Assembly (NCBI RefSeq): GCF_004337985.1
Contig: NC_043742.1
Span: 4,329,259-4,393,258 of the forward strand
From: Pyricularia pennisetigena
Lineage: Eukaryota; Ascomycota; Sordariomycetes; Magnaporthales; Pyriculariaceae
Length of the DNA: 64,000 nt
Direction of reading: 5' to 3'
In this document: positions 11,830 to 22,300 of the stretch, piece by piece
Position numbering within the stretch: position 1 is the first letter of the stretch
How the letters are laid out: every line of letters starts with the position of its first letter
Made by a program: the position numbers and the translations under genes
The notes under the pieces: model-generated
Seen by the model: the letters and a program-made list of their open reading frames with translations, nothing else
What the model was told of the DNA's origin: nothing
Database searches by the model: none

Positions 11830-13030
11830 TCAAGAATATATGTCAAGCAACATTTCGTAGATCCCACTGGGAGTTTTAGTGCCGTATTCTGTGATGACCT
11901 TTGTGATCAACTTTGGTGGCTGTATCCAGTGAGCAGAATCAGCATATGGTTTCAAAAAAGGGGTCAGCAGCCGCACTACTTACAGTATAATCAATTGGAT
12001 CCTCATTAGCTGTGCTTGCCTGTTTTGGCGCATCATTTGATGTTGTGAACTTTGCGACCTGCTGCTGCACTCCGCAACGTGGCAGATCCAGTTGGCTCAA
12101 GGGATAGACACGGGCGATCTTGTGACTTTCGGCAGCAAAGTAGACCGGCTTTTTGTAAGCAGCAACGAGTTCGACAATGTTATAAGTCCCTATCCTCGAC
12201 AGGACACCTCCGCTTTGGCACAGAACCTCAGCTCCGAGCAGGGCAAAGTCGACACCGGTGGTGCGCAAGACGTGCGCAATATCGCGCTCGCTGATCTCGG
12301 CCACGGGCACACCGCGCGACCTGAGATTCTCGACTACGTTGCTCGGGAAGCGCGGGTCGACGACGTAGACAACCTTGAATCGCGGGCTGCCAAACTCGGC
12401 GCTGTGCACCTCGGCAGCGCGCAGCAGCACGGCGGCAATAGTGCGGCTGCCACCGCCCGTCAGCACACACGAGCCCTCCCCGATGATCCTTGCCCCGCGC
12501 TCCGCAATCTCGGCCCTGGCCTGCTTGGCGCGGCTGGCGAAGACTCGGCTGTTGCGGATCAGGTACTGTCTCGTCTCCTCGAAGCCGGCATGGGCATCGT
12601 TTGTGTCCTGCTTCTTAAGCGACCGGAGGAGGTACTGCTGGAAAAGGTCCGTACCTGCGGCGAGAGGCACAGGGTTTGGGACTGAGGCCCTGAGACGATC
12701 GGCAGCGGTGCGGATGATATCGAGCGTCTCCATCACGGTTGACGATGTGGTCTGACCGAGAACATTAATGAGAGCCTCGATGGCGGCGACGGGCATAGTC
12801 AGCTCCGGATCGGAAGCGAGAATGCGCTCATATGTTTCGACAATACTGTGGAGTTTCTTAGCATGATGTACCGCCTACATGCTAATGTATAGCAGTCGCT
12901 ATGGAGGCTGATGGGGAGGACGTTTAGCTTTGCAGTGAACAAGGCGGGGTGATAATGCGTACTCTGTGTTGTTTGGCGCATCGAAGGCCTTTGAAGAGGC
13001 CTCCATCTCGGGCACTACTACATTTGACAT
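11830..13030 (-). CDS. gcn3: Translation initiation factor eIF2B subunit alpha (Gcn3)
   Basis: Regulatory alpha subunit of the decameric guanine-nucleotide exchange factor eIF2B; with beta and delta it senses phosphorylated eIF2 and so carries general amino-acid control. Three exons, 13030-12963, 12845-11984 and 11919-11830, encode 339 aa. The N-terminal helical domain includes DIVETYERILASDPELTMPVAAIEALI; the Rossmann-like IF-2B domain contains EGSCVLTGGGSRTIAAVLL, KVVYVVDPRFPSNV, VDFALLGAEVL and the C-terminal YTPPKLITKVITEYG split by the last intron. The start MSNVVVPEM was chosen because exon 1 joins exon 2 in frame. It is head to head with the NECAP gene, 484 bp between starts. Confidence 0.95.
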
Positions 13031-13514
13031 TTTGATTTTAGAGTATCTGCTTCCCTTTAATAAGAATTTCGGGCGTTGTTTGAGGTTCACGGACAGCCAA
13101 AGTGGTCAGGGCTAGTATTTTGCGAATTGGCCGCGAGGCTATGACGAGCACCATGAATGACTCAACCAGGGTTCTGTTACTCGACAGCAGGATAGCTGCA
13201 TTGAAAGTGGGGTACTTATGAGCTTCAACTCTTATCAGAGAGGACCCTACTACCGGTAAACCACCAGCTCTTCTAGGGCTAGATTCCGTACCTACCCCGC
13301 GGCAGGAGGACCCCTGTATGGACTACAAGTATGTATCAACTTACTGTGTACTTCTCCCATTCAAAGTTTCAACTTTGTATCTGCAGCAAACTTGATTGAC
13401 CGTACTTCTGCATATGTGCATTGAGACTTCTTCTCACCACGCACTGGCATAGGTACTTTTTTCTTCTTCTTTCTGCTTTTCTCCTTTTTTTTTAATTGAA
13501 AAAAAAAAAAAAAG
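13031..13514. promoter_or_regulatory. Divergent intergenic region gcn3 / NECAP with T9-A15 element at the start codon
   Basis: 484 bp serving two divergent genes. A CT-rich tract (about 13455-13493) ends in T9, then AATTG, then A15 (13499-13513) and one G directly before the NECAP ATG. The T and A runs are complementary and could pair, or the A run could simply be an A-rich leader. Functional meaning is inferred only. Confidence 0.5.
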
Positions 13515-14348
13515 ATGCAGACGTTTGATCCCGCAACAGGCGAGCAGCTGCCCTCTGAGGCCATTCAGCGTGTGCTTTTCATCGCGCCGGCCGTGCATGT
13601 CTACAATATCCCCCCTTTGGCCTCAAACAAGGGGTATATGGCCGCAAGTTGGACTGAGGATCCCAAGCGTCACATATTCACCGCCAGACTGCGTGCCATT
13701 GAGACGGCCGTTCCCCAGGCAGGCGGTGAGGACAAGGTCAAGACGGACATAGTGCTCGAGGACTCATCCACGGGCCAATTGTTTGCCGCTGCTCCGTACA
13801 CCTCGGCTGCCGTTGTGGAGCCAACGTTGGACAGCTCCCGGTTTTTTGCCGTCAGGGTCCAGGATGGGGCGGGCAGGAAGGCTATTCTGGGCGTCGGCTT
13901 TGAGGAGAGGAGCGAGTCTTTCGACTTTGGAGTGGCCTTGCAGGAAGCAAGAAAGGCATTAGGACTGGACCAGGACCCGGCTGGCGGGCCACATGGAAAG
14001 CGCGCCCCTGCCGAGACGAAGCCCGAGATCAAGCGCGACTGGAGTTTGAAAGAAGGCGAGACCATCACTGTCAATCTTAAAGGCTCAAAATTCGGATCCA
14101 GGCCAAAAGATGCCGAAACAAAGGCTGCTGAAAACGCGCCATTATCCTCATTTTCGCTGGCGCCACCTCCGTCTGCTCCATCATCATCCTCTTCATCATC
14201 TATGAGTGGTGGCGGTGGTTTCTCTCTCCCACCGCCGCCTAGTGCTCCTCCTCGCTCACATGCGAGGTCACCAAGCCACAGCGAGCAGCAGAAAAGGGCT
14301 GCTGCGGATCTAGGCTTCGACGATGGGCAGAACGGAGAATTTGCCTAA
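13515..14348 (+). CDS. NECAP-like adaptin-ear-binding coat-associated protein
   Basis: Clathrin-mediated endocytosis accessory protein; the NECAP PHear domain (DUF1681) binds AP-2/AP-1 appendages and coat components. Single exon, 277 aa. The PHear-type domain spans about residues 15-175, with the family-typical stretches RVLFIAPAVHVYNIPPL, GYMAASWT, DSSRFFAVRV, ILGVGFEERSESFDFGVALQ and DWSLKEGETITVNLKG. The remaining 90 residues are low-complexity: Ser/Pro runs, two similar PPPSAP segments, Gly4, then a short conserved-looking end LGFDDGQNGEF. Start codon ATG 13515 is the first in frame. Whether the tail carries a true clathrin or ear-binding peptide is not clear. Confidence 0.93.
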   Translation: MQTFDPATGEQLPSEAIQRVLFIAPAVHVYNIPPLASNKGYMAASWTEDPKRHIFTARLRAIETAVPQAGGEDKVKTDIVLEDSSTGQLFAAAPYTSAAVVEPTLDSSRFFAVRVQDGAGRKAILGVGFEERSESFDFGVALQEARKALGLDQDPAGGPHGKRAPAETKPEIKRDWSLKEGETITVNLKGSKFGSRPKDAETKAAENAPLSSFSLAPPPSAPSSSSSSSMSGGGGFSLPPPPSAPPRSHARSPSHSEQQKRAAADLGFDDGQNGEFA

Positions 14349-14555
14349 TTTGCCTAATGCATCGATTATATGGCCTGTATAGAATATGTCAGAAGTCATG
14401 CTACTTTATTGTTTTGCTTCCTCTGATCCTCATTCAAGCCCATCCCCGTCAGTGTACGTCCTGCTTCCACCCGCGTCCGACATATGGGCTTTCCTTCGCC
14501 ATCTTCTCTTGTTATGCCTTATCTTCCGCGCAGCCAGCCAGCTACTGTTATTCAT

Positions 14556-15548
14556 CTACGGCCATATTGATCTGAGTGACGGCATGCTCATGCGTTTGTC
14601 TTGTGGCCAGGGCGCGTATCCTAGGTTGATCTGATTCAGAGAAATGCTGCGGTGACTGACCAAAGTTCTACTGTCTGCTTCTCGAACAACAAGACCTGTA
14701 TCCTTCTCTCCGGTCTTGGCATCTTTGGCGTCTATTATGTCCAGAGAAGGAAGAGTTGGCCAGTATAGCACACCAACTGCAGACATGTCGGTTGGCGAAA
14801 ACTGGTCCATCATAATGGCTTCAGTTGTTTCATCCCTGTGAGACTTGTTGGCCCAAGAGAAACTGTTGGAAAACATAGCACCGGGGATAAAAGGTGGGGA
14901 TAATGGGCTGAGCATCGAAGGAGCGAGAAGCAACGACTGGGGCAAGATTGTCTGAGTCGATGGAAGGGCTTGTGTAGCGGGTTCTTGGTGACGCATCTGC
15001 CATTCACGGTCGTACTGCGATGCCGGGGAGAGCATCAAGCTTGGTTTCGGAGCACTATGGCTCTGTAAATGCCCTTGCCCCTGATTCTTGATTCCAAAAT
15101 CATTCAGACGTAGTAGTGCAAGATGCTCCTGCTTTTCTGCTTCGAGAATTCTGCCCTTCAGGAGGTTGGCCTCCTTTCTTAGCTTTCTGCGCTCGTTGCC
15201 ATTTGTGCCACCAGCAACTATGGTGGCATTGGAGCAAGGAGAAACCCCAACGTCACCGATTTCGACGGCCATTCTAGCGAGTCGTCCCTCGATGCGGCGC
15301 AAGCTGTCCCTGAGCCGCCTGACGCGCTGAATTTGACGTTGCATGCTGTCAATCAAATAGGCGCGCTCGGTGTCCATGATTTGTGGTGAAGGACCAGCCA
15401 AGACCGAGAAAGGTCCGGAATGGATGTTATTGAATGCCATGTAGGGCATGCAGCTCGCAACGCTACCGGCATGACCGAAACATATAGCTGGTCTGGGGTC
15501 GACCTGGCGGGACTGCGAAGTCTTGTGGCCTCTTTGGGAGGTTGGCAT
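14556..15548 (-). CDS. Orphan coiled-coil protein, function unknown
   Basis: Uninterrupted 330-aa frame with an ATG at 15548. I do not recognise the family. Residues about 55-160 are strongly helical and charged, with heptad-like stretches (IDSMQRQIQRVRRLRDSLRR; ERRKLRKEANLLKGRILEAE) that look like two coiled-coil segments separated by a Gly/Asn loop; an arginine-rich, bZIP-like flavour is present but no canonical basic-region motif is seen. The rest is Ser/Pro-rich and probably disordered, with SLMLSP, LLLAPSMLSPLSPPF and a C terminus rich in Ser and basic residues. Codon use and a 993-nt frame through normal-composition DNA support a real gene; it may be a lineage-restricted regulator. It is convergent with the NECAP gene (207 bp between stops). 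Confidence 0.65.
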   Translation of the reverse strand: MPTSQRGHKTSQSRQVDPRPAICFGHAGSVASCMPYMAFNNIHSGPFSVLAGPSPQIMDTERAYLIDSMQRQIQRVRRLRDSLRRIEGRLARMAVEIGDVGVSPCSNATIVAGGTNGNERRKLRKEANLLKGRILEAEKQEHLALLRLNDFGIKNQGQGHLQSHSAPKPSLMLSPASQYDREWQMRHQEPATQALPSTQTILPQSLLLAPSMLSPLSPPFIPGAMFSNSFSWANKSHRDETTEAIMMDQFSPTDMSAVGVLYWPTLPSLDIIDAKDAKTGEKDTGLVVREADSRTLVSHRSISLNQINLGYAPWPQDKRMSMPSLRSIWP

Positions 15549-16112
15549 CTTGAATGTGGGTTAGTCTATTGGAGTAAAGGAAGGCTCCTTAATGTGAGTA
15601 GAATTGATATATTTGTTGAAAATGGGATGTCGGGCGGGACTAGGCTGTATAGTAACGTGTAGAAACTTGACAGACAGTATTTCTTTATTGATAGGCAATG
15701 GAACCGAATTATTATTATAGCTCTGTTGCCCAATGACTATGATAGTCCGTCCAGACAAAGACCCAATGAAGTTAAACATTTCAACGCAAGTTTCTGGCCC
15801 CAATCATGCGCATTCGCAAACTAGGAACCAAACCGCCAAGGCAACTTTGTCGTTCAGAGTGCCGGAATGGGAAATGTGCAATTTCAATAAGAACGAATTG
15901 CCAACCAACACTCGCCAGACAATGCCTAACCCAACCAACCACAAAGGAAATGATGAACGTGATGCAACGCGGCCGCTTTCGGTGCATATTGATAAAAGGT
16001 CTGGTTGTAATGTGTATCTAGTTAGTTGGTTACAATTAAGGGTGAAAAGAGTAGGTGGGGCCTTTGTCCATGGATGGAAACAAATCGACAAAAAGAGAAC
16101 AAAAAAGCACGT
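15549..16112. other. Intergenic, about 560 bp
   Basis: Between the start of the orphan coiled-coil gene and the tRNA. No gene seen; likely promoter of the minus-strand gene. Confidence 0.55.
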
Positions 16113-16183
16113 GCCCTCACCAGGGATCGAACCTAGGACCTCATCATTACTAGTGATGCGCTCTACCACTGAGCCATAAGGGC
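16113..16183 (-). tRNA. tRNA-Thr (anticodon AGT)
   Basis: Read on the minus strand, the 71-nt segment folds as a complete cloverleaf. The 7-bp acceptor stem pairs GCCCTTA with TGAGGGC (one G-T pair). The D arm is GCTCAGTGGTAGAGC. The anticodon stem CATCA/TGATG encloses the loop CTAGTAA, giving anticodon AGT (position 34 A, expected inosine), which reads ACU threonine codons. The T arm has GGTTCGATCC. There is no intron and no encoded CCA, as expected for a nuclear tRNA gene. Confidence 0.95.
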
Positions 16184-16479
16184 TTAATTACCTGTTGTGG
16201 TAATTCGCTTTGCCACAAATTATATCGCATCATCATGCGGACGTTGTCGATATCAACAATGACGCCATGCGTCATACAGTGCGAGATCTCCCATTATCTA
16301 TCTATCTACTTCACCTCACTCACTCAATTAACACCTGCCTCGACCAGAATTAAACCAAAGAAAAAAAAAGAAAAGAAAAAGAAATGTTTAAAAAAAATTG
16401 AGATGCGCCCCTCACTAGAACAAGTCTAGAATCTTGGCCAAAAGAAATCTCTTCTGCCACCGCATTCCTTTTCAATGAG
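16184..16479. promoter_or_regulatory. Spacer between tRNA-Thr and the radical-SAM gene
   Basis: 296 bp with an A/G-rich tract (about 16358-16400) shortly before the ATG at 16480. It must contain the radical-SAM gene promoter and the upstream flank of the tRNA. Confidence 0.45.
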
Positions 16480-18045
16480 ATGGCATGGTCGCCGAATCGA
16501 GCCCTTCTGAGGCTGCTAAAGCGGCCTTCTCCATGCGTGACGAGGACAAAGCACCCCGGGTCCTTGGTCAACGGGCGAGCTCGGCTGCACCTGGCACCAC
16601 CGTTCCTCCTTGATGATCCCTACATTCCGCGCTATCTGCAGCTTTCCTCGGTCGACGCGGCCCTCAAGCGGTCGAGAGCATATGCACACCTGCGACAGTG
16701 CAATCTATGCCCCCGGCTCTGCGGCGTGAACCGCTATGAGACGCTGGGCATGTGTATGATCGGGGAGAAGGTAAAGGTTAATGTAATCGCCCCTCATTTC
16801 GGTGAAGGTGAGTTGATGTTGCAGAATGATAGTGGTGCTGGTGCAGTTTAGGTCGGCGAGTTTTCCTAGTTGCTTGGACCAACGAAACGTGTACAGGGGT
16901 GCTAATCTGCTTTGCAGAGCCGTGTATACAGGGCCATAATGGTAGTGGCTCCGTCTTTTTCAGGTAGGTTCATGGGAATATAACCGCTCGTTGTTTGTAA
17001 AAAAGGGATTTGTAATTTTGTATCTCACACCCTCACAAACCTCCAAAAAAAAAAAGAACCAGTCTCAGCAATGCCAACCTCAAAGCTATCCCCTTGATCA
17101 ATGCTACCTGCACCTTCGTCGTCGTCAGAAAACACAGCAGCATAATTCTAGTTACCATCATGAAGCTGACACCACCGCTCAAACTGTAGCATGTGCAACC
17201 TCCGCTGCACATTCTGCCAAAATTACGACATCAGCCATGTTCGCAACGGAGAAGATCTCACACCCGAGGAGCTGGCCGAGTGGTACATTAAGCTCCAAAA
17301 CCTCGGCGGCGTCCACAATATCAACCTGGTGACTCCAGAGCACGTAGTCCCGCAGGTAGCACTGTCGATCCTGACCGCCGCCGAGATGGGGCTCCGGATC
17401 CCGATTGTGTACAACACCTCGGCCTACGACAGTCTCGAGTCGCTCAGGCTCCTCGACGGGCTGGTCGACATCTACCTGCCAGACTTTAAGCTGTGGAGCT
17501 CGGCAGAAAGCAAGAGGCTCTTGAAGGCCGAGGATTATCCCGATGCGGCAAAGGAGAGCATCAAGGAAATGCACAAGCAGGTGGGCGATTTGTGCTTCAC
17601 GCCAGACGGGATTGCCCGGAGGGGATTGTTGGTCAGGCATCTAATCATGCCGGGTCTGACGGCTGAGTCTGAGGAGATTATGAAGTGGTTGTCGACCGAG
17701 GTGTCCAAGGATACTTTTGTGAACCTGATGGATCGTAAGTCAATAGACTGCAACCATCACGACTCTAGGTTACGAAAGTCATGCTCACACATAAATCGCT
17801 TGTTTTCTTTAGAATATCGCCCAGCAGCCAACGTAGGAAAGGCCAAAAAGTCAAGGCTTCCCAAGGGTGCTGAGGCCACAACGGAGAAAGAGCCATCATC
17901 TGGCCAAAGTAAGGAAGCGGTGCGCTATGCGGATATTAACCGTGCCATCACCAATGATGAGCTCACAACGGTTCGGAAAGCTGCAGAATCTGCAGGACTG
18001 TGGCGTTTTTGTGACCCTCCTAAACATGGAGGATTTCACATTTAA
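16480..18045 (+). CDS. PflX-like radical-SAM iron-sulfur protein
   Basis: Four exons, 16480-16807, 16918-16963, 17190-17734 and 17813-18045, encode 383 aa. Residues 127-134 read CNLRCTFC, the CX3CX2C motif that binds the radical-SAM 4Fe-4S cluster. Before it are a second Cys group, CNLCPRLCGVNRYETLGMC (Cys74, 77, 81, 92), and the EEPCIQGHNGSGSVFFS segment. This order (Cys-rich N terminus, GSGSVFFS, CNLRC..CQN) matches the bacterial PflX / COG1313 group, relatives of pyruvate-formate-lyase activating enzyme whose substrate is unknown. Other conserved-looking parts are INLVTPEHVVPQ, VDIYLPDFKLW and HLIMPGL; the end has EAVRYADINRAITNDEL. Exon 1 is Arg-rich and hydrophobic before the first Cys and may be a mitochondrial presequence. 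The gene is convergent with trm4 (243 bp). Function in a fungus is unassigned. Confidence 0.88.
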
Positions 18046-18288
18046 AGGAACAAGGAGGATGTCAGTAGTTTAGCCATATATAAGCCATTTATGATAGAGC
18101 CCAGTAAACACGGGGTCTGTCCATGAGAGGTGTGTTTTGAAAGACTTCCAAGAGTTCATAAAAGATTTCCCAGTTAACTCCGCAAATGAGGTTTAAAATA
18201 CACCAAGATGCCCAATATCGTGACCAGCATGGTTTCCCTGCTCGTTCGTTCTCAAAGTGAAACTGAAATCTTTGAATTTTGGGCCAGA

Positions 18289-20954
18289 TCAAGCGTTGCT
18301 GGACTCGGCCTTGCTTGGCTCTTCGACCGCCTCGAGTTTGGCTCCACCTTCCTCAGTGTCTTGAGTCTCATCTTTGGATTCTGCTTCGACCTTGTCGTCA
18401 GCAGCCATACCGGACTCTTCCTTCATCTCGTTGTCTTCACCGTTTGTGACTGCATCTCCCTCTTCCTCCTTGCTTGCTTCAGCCTTGTCCTTCGAAAGAC
18501 CAAGATTTAGCAAGACTGTGGTCTCGTTGAAGATCCTCAGCAACATGGCAGACCGGTCCTCCTTGGGAAGCATCAGGTTCACCGAGTGGAAGCTCTTCCA
18601 CAGCGGCAGAGCCATGCGCTCCATGTCCTGGTCCTCGGGGCCCGGCTCAATTCGAAGCACACAGCAGCCTAGACCAATCTTCAACGCAGCCTCGCCAACC
18701 TCGCCGAGGCTCTTCCAGCCGTCATCAGCCAGCTTGGGGAACATCTCGATCAAGAGCTTGCGCAAAGTTTCCTTCTTGTTCAAGTAGATGATCCTCTCGG
18801 GCCCGACGTAGCCATGCAGGATACGCATACCCTCGGACTGGATGCGCCATCCGCAAACCTCGGCTGAGGGAGCATCCTGCTTCATAAACATCTTGACACC
18901 ACCGTGCACAAAACGAACACCGCGGCCCTCGTTGGCAACCAAAATGTCCCGCACTAGCTCGGATGTATAGTAGATGGCCTTTGCTGGCTCTCCCATGGCA
19001 TTGCGAACCATGAAACGGTCGAGCGGGAAACGGTCCGATAGCTTGTAGAAATCTTTAACGGATTTGATAACCGAGTGGTCTGCTGGGAGATATTTAAAAG
19101 GCTCTTCGTAGGGGCCTTCCTTCTTCTTCTTGCCTTGGTTCACGTGGTTATTTTGGGTTGGAACAGGTTTCGACACCTGCGATTCTGAAGGGGCGGCAGT
19201 TGCGTTTGTCTCGGGCTCCTGCTTTACCGTTTCCTCCGCAACATTGGCTTCTGCGGGAGCAGTGCTTTCTTCCTTTGGCTGGTCAACCATGTTGACGTCT
19301 TCAGACGCTGCGGGCTGCTCGCTGGACTCGGTCTTTGGTTTCTTAGAGGCTGTTTGTTCTTCAGTATCCTCCTCTTCCCTCGGGCGCTTACCCTCTGTGA
19401 CATTCGGTGTCGAGGCTGTAGTCTCACCATTCGCGGGAGTCGTACTACCAAGATCGGTTTCGGGCTTGGCCTTAAACTCGGCCTTTTTCTGCAACACCAC
19501 AATAAAGAAACCACCCGTGTCTTGCAGGTGAGGGTATATCCTCATGCAACGCTCAAGCGGGAGGTCGGTGCCGGAAGGGAACATGGTTTTGGAGAGCTTG
19601 CCCGTCAGGGATTTGCCATCCTTGACCTCCAGCTGGCCCTCAACCTCTTCCCAGTTATTCCAGACCCGTCCCGATTTGTCCATCACTTTCCAGGTCTTCA
19701 TGCCAGGCCTCCGCTTTAGCCCGGGTAGCTTATCACTGCTATCAAGGATGTCAACGTTGTCGAGTCCGCCGCAGCGATCAATGGCAGCGTTGATGACCGA
19801 CTCGTTCTCGACAGGGTTCATACTGCAAGTCGAGTACACCATCTTGCCGCCAACCTTGAGCATCTGCAAGGCACGAACGAGGATTCTAGTTTGCGTCAGA
19901 TGCAGACCCAGAGCGCTACCTGGAACCCACTCCCTCCACAAATTGACGTTCTTCCGGAGGGTGCCGTCGCCGGAGCAAGGGACGTCGGCCAGAATTCGAT
20001 CGAACTTCAGATACGCGTTGGTTTTGGGGTCGCTGCTGGGGATACGAATCGAGGGATAAAGGGTAGCGTCGTGGTTTGTGACAATCAAGTTGGGCGAAGA
20101 GAGGCGTTTGAGTTGATGTACCAGCATGTGGCACCGCTTGTACTCGGCGTCGTTGGCAATGAGCATGCCAGTGGCACGGCCATGGTCCCCTGCGTCAACT
20201 TCCAGGTCTGCTCCCTCCTCGACAGCGGGGGCGGTGTCGGCGGACTGATCGCCGGAGAACTTCTTCATGAAGTTGGATATCCTCGCTTCCTCGCCGACGT
20301 GGAGCATCTCGAGCAGCTGCGATGCTTTGCTTCCAGGAGCAGCGCACATGTCGAGAACAGTCATACCAGGCCTGACATCCAAAACCAGCGGTGGAATCAT
20401 GCTGACAACCTCTTGGCGACTGATGTTTCCGACGCTCGTCTCAGAAACGAGGAACTTTTGGAACTTGGCGAACGGCGGGAACTTCCGCACGACATTCTTG
20501 GGCGTGGTCATCCACCAAGCTAAGAGATCAGGGTACCACGGGACGGCCTTGGGCGGGTCGACAGGTTGTCCCTCGTACGCAATCTGTGTGATTTCGGGTA
20601 TGTATCTCGTCTGCATGAGCTTCATGACCTCGGAGGCATGACCCTTGGAGCCACAAAAGCGGAAGCTGTTGGGGAGCTCCCGCTGATAAGCGGTCCAGAA
20701 CTCGGCCCGCTCCTCCTCGGGGAGCTCGAGAAGCTCATCGTAGAACTTTTGGAGCTTCTCGTTTTCCTTGGGCAGGTTGGCATAGTTATATCGGTTGTTG
20801 GTGGCCGTGTCGTGACGGCGCCTGCCATCGAAATGGCCATTCGCGCCACCCCCACGCTTCTAGATATTGAGGGCAAATGGATCAGTTTGTTTGCCTCAAT
20901 TCAGCAAAGGGCAAGACAAGGTCATCTTACATTTTTGCGATTACTTCTACCCAT
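18289..20954 (-). CDS. trm4: tRNA (cytosine-5)-methyltransferase Trm4/Ncl1 (NSUN2 family)
   Basis: Installs m5C in tRNA (and some mRNA) in the nucleus using SAM. Two exons, 20954-20931 and 20859-18289, give 864 aa. The first exon is only 8 residues (MGRSNRKN) joined to KRGGGANGHFDGRRR, the usual basic Trm4 start. Motifs: SAM site DMCAAPGSK (about 178-186), DVPCSGDGTLRK with the release Cys (about 303) and STCSMNPVENE with the catalytic Cys (about 353). A disordered acidic insertion of about 110 residues with NLS-like KRPREEE and KKPK separates the catalytic part from the C-terminal RNA-binding region (starting near EPFKYLPADHSVI); the extreme C terminus is again Glu/Ala/Lys-rich. It is longer than the yeast protein (about 680 aa) because of these insertions. 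Confidence 0.96.
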
Positions 20955-21527
20955 TGCGAGCGTGATGTGAGGGGGGAAAAAAGGAACCCTAATTGCGCCA
21001 ATTGCAAATGTTTCAAAGGCGCATTCGGGGACCTTTTACAGAGCTTGACGGAGTAACCAGAACGAGTCAAAGGCATACGATCGCGACAGAGGAAAAAAAA
21101 AAAAAAGACGGGACGTCGAGCTGCAAGTTGTGCCCCGCACGGATTGATCCATTGATGGACATGCGTGGGTTTGGGCGTTTCTCACACTGTACGTACCACC
21201 AAGCCTCAAAGCTCCATCAGATCCACCGCTATCCTCCGCGTCTTCTTGCATGCACATACAGCAAGTTCGAAGAGTTGACCACAAACAATCAAACTTGATG
21301 ATTATCAACGGATGATATTGTCTGCTGTTGCCAAGCTTTCAGAGTCCCGCGTATAACATATCTGGACTAACGATGTGCTCATTTGGAATAAACAAATGAT
21401 TGCACTATTTGCAGAGCTAGCTCATAAACTTTCTCACAAGTTCCCTTCATACGACTGAGAGGCAACTAATCCACAGTTCACGTGAAAATGCGCCATCGGT
21501 GCCATCCTCTCCAACCACGCCGCCGGC
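20955..21527. other. Intergenic, 573 bp
   Basis: Upstream of trm4 and downstream of the DJ-1-like gene, both on the minus strand. Contains an A-rich run near 21091-21107. Nothing else recognised. Confidence 0.55.
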
Positions 21528-22300
21528 CTACATCTTCCATGGAACGTCCTTGTAGTCGACATCCCGGCTCGGCCAAGCCGAGATCTTGCAGCTGAATCCA
21601 ACCAGCGACTCCTCGCCGCTGCTGTTGCCCCAGTGCTCGTGGGCAAAGGCGTGCATGAGATCGAGGCCGTTGAGCAGCGCGCCACTCGTCCACATCTTGC
21701 CATCCCGAACCCATCTCTTCTCGAGCCACTCGGTCGCGGGCGCCTGCTGGCGAAACACGTCGAGCAGGAACCGCGGCCCGGTTGCCTTCTTGCCGTCGAG
21801 CAGGCCGGCCATCAGCGGCGCCTGGATGCCGCCGCAGATGGCGATGAAGGCGCCGCAGGTCTCGTAGATCCTGCGCACAAAGGCCAGCTCGGTGGCGGTA
21901 GGCACGTAGCCCGCTAGGTGGGCGCCCATGACTACAATGTCCAGCTGCGGGCAGTCCGCGAATGAGTCGGTCGGCACGAGCGAGATGCCGCAGTTGAGCC
22001 GGCTCGGGGTCGCAGGCCCCGCCTCCGAGACCCAGTGGAATACGACATCGATGCCCTTAGCCTTGAGTTCCTCGGGTACCCCTGGAATTGTCTTGATGAA
22101 TTCTTTATCGAGGCCGCTGATCATGTCGATGACCGCGACATCGAGTATCTCGGTCTCCCTGGTTAGAGCAATTTGGCTTGTTAGTATTTTAATGTGCTCG
22201 ATCGTTGCAGTCCTGGGATCAGGGATGCGTACCCGCCCATGAGGACGACGCCCACATGGACAGGTCTGTCCAGGTCTGCAAAGCGGATGACAGTCGACAT
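21528..22300 (-). CDS. DJ-1/PfpI-family protein (class I glutamine amidotransferase-like fold)
   Basis: Two exons, 22300-22233 and 22158-21528, encode 232 aa. The first exon supplies the first beta strand (VHVGVVLMGG), and the join gives GGETEILDVAVIDM, the normal start of this fold. Residues around 127-134 read FIAICGG; Cys131 sits at the nucleophilic elbow in the position of the DJ-1/PfpI cysteine. It is followed by APLMAGLLDGKKATG, the family's LLDG(R/K)xAT segment, and VRDGKMWTSGALLNGLDLMHA, the second signature. Subgroup (glyoxalase III-like, isonitrile-hydratase-like or other) cannot be settled by eye. In-frame codons continue upstream of the second exon, but only the spliced form restores the fold. 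Likely cytosolic: no signal peptide. Confidence 0.88.
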
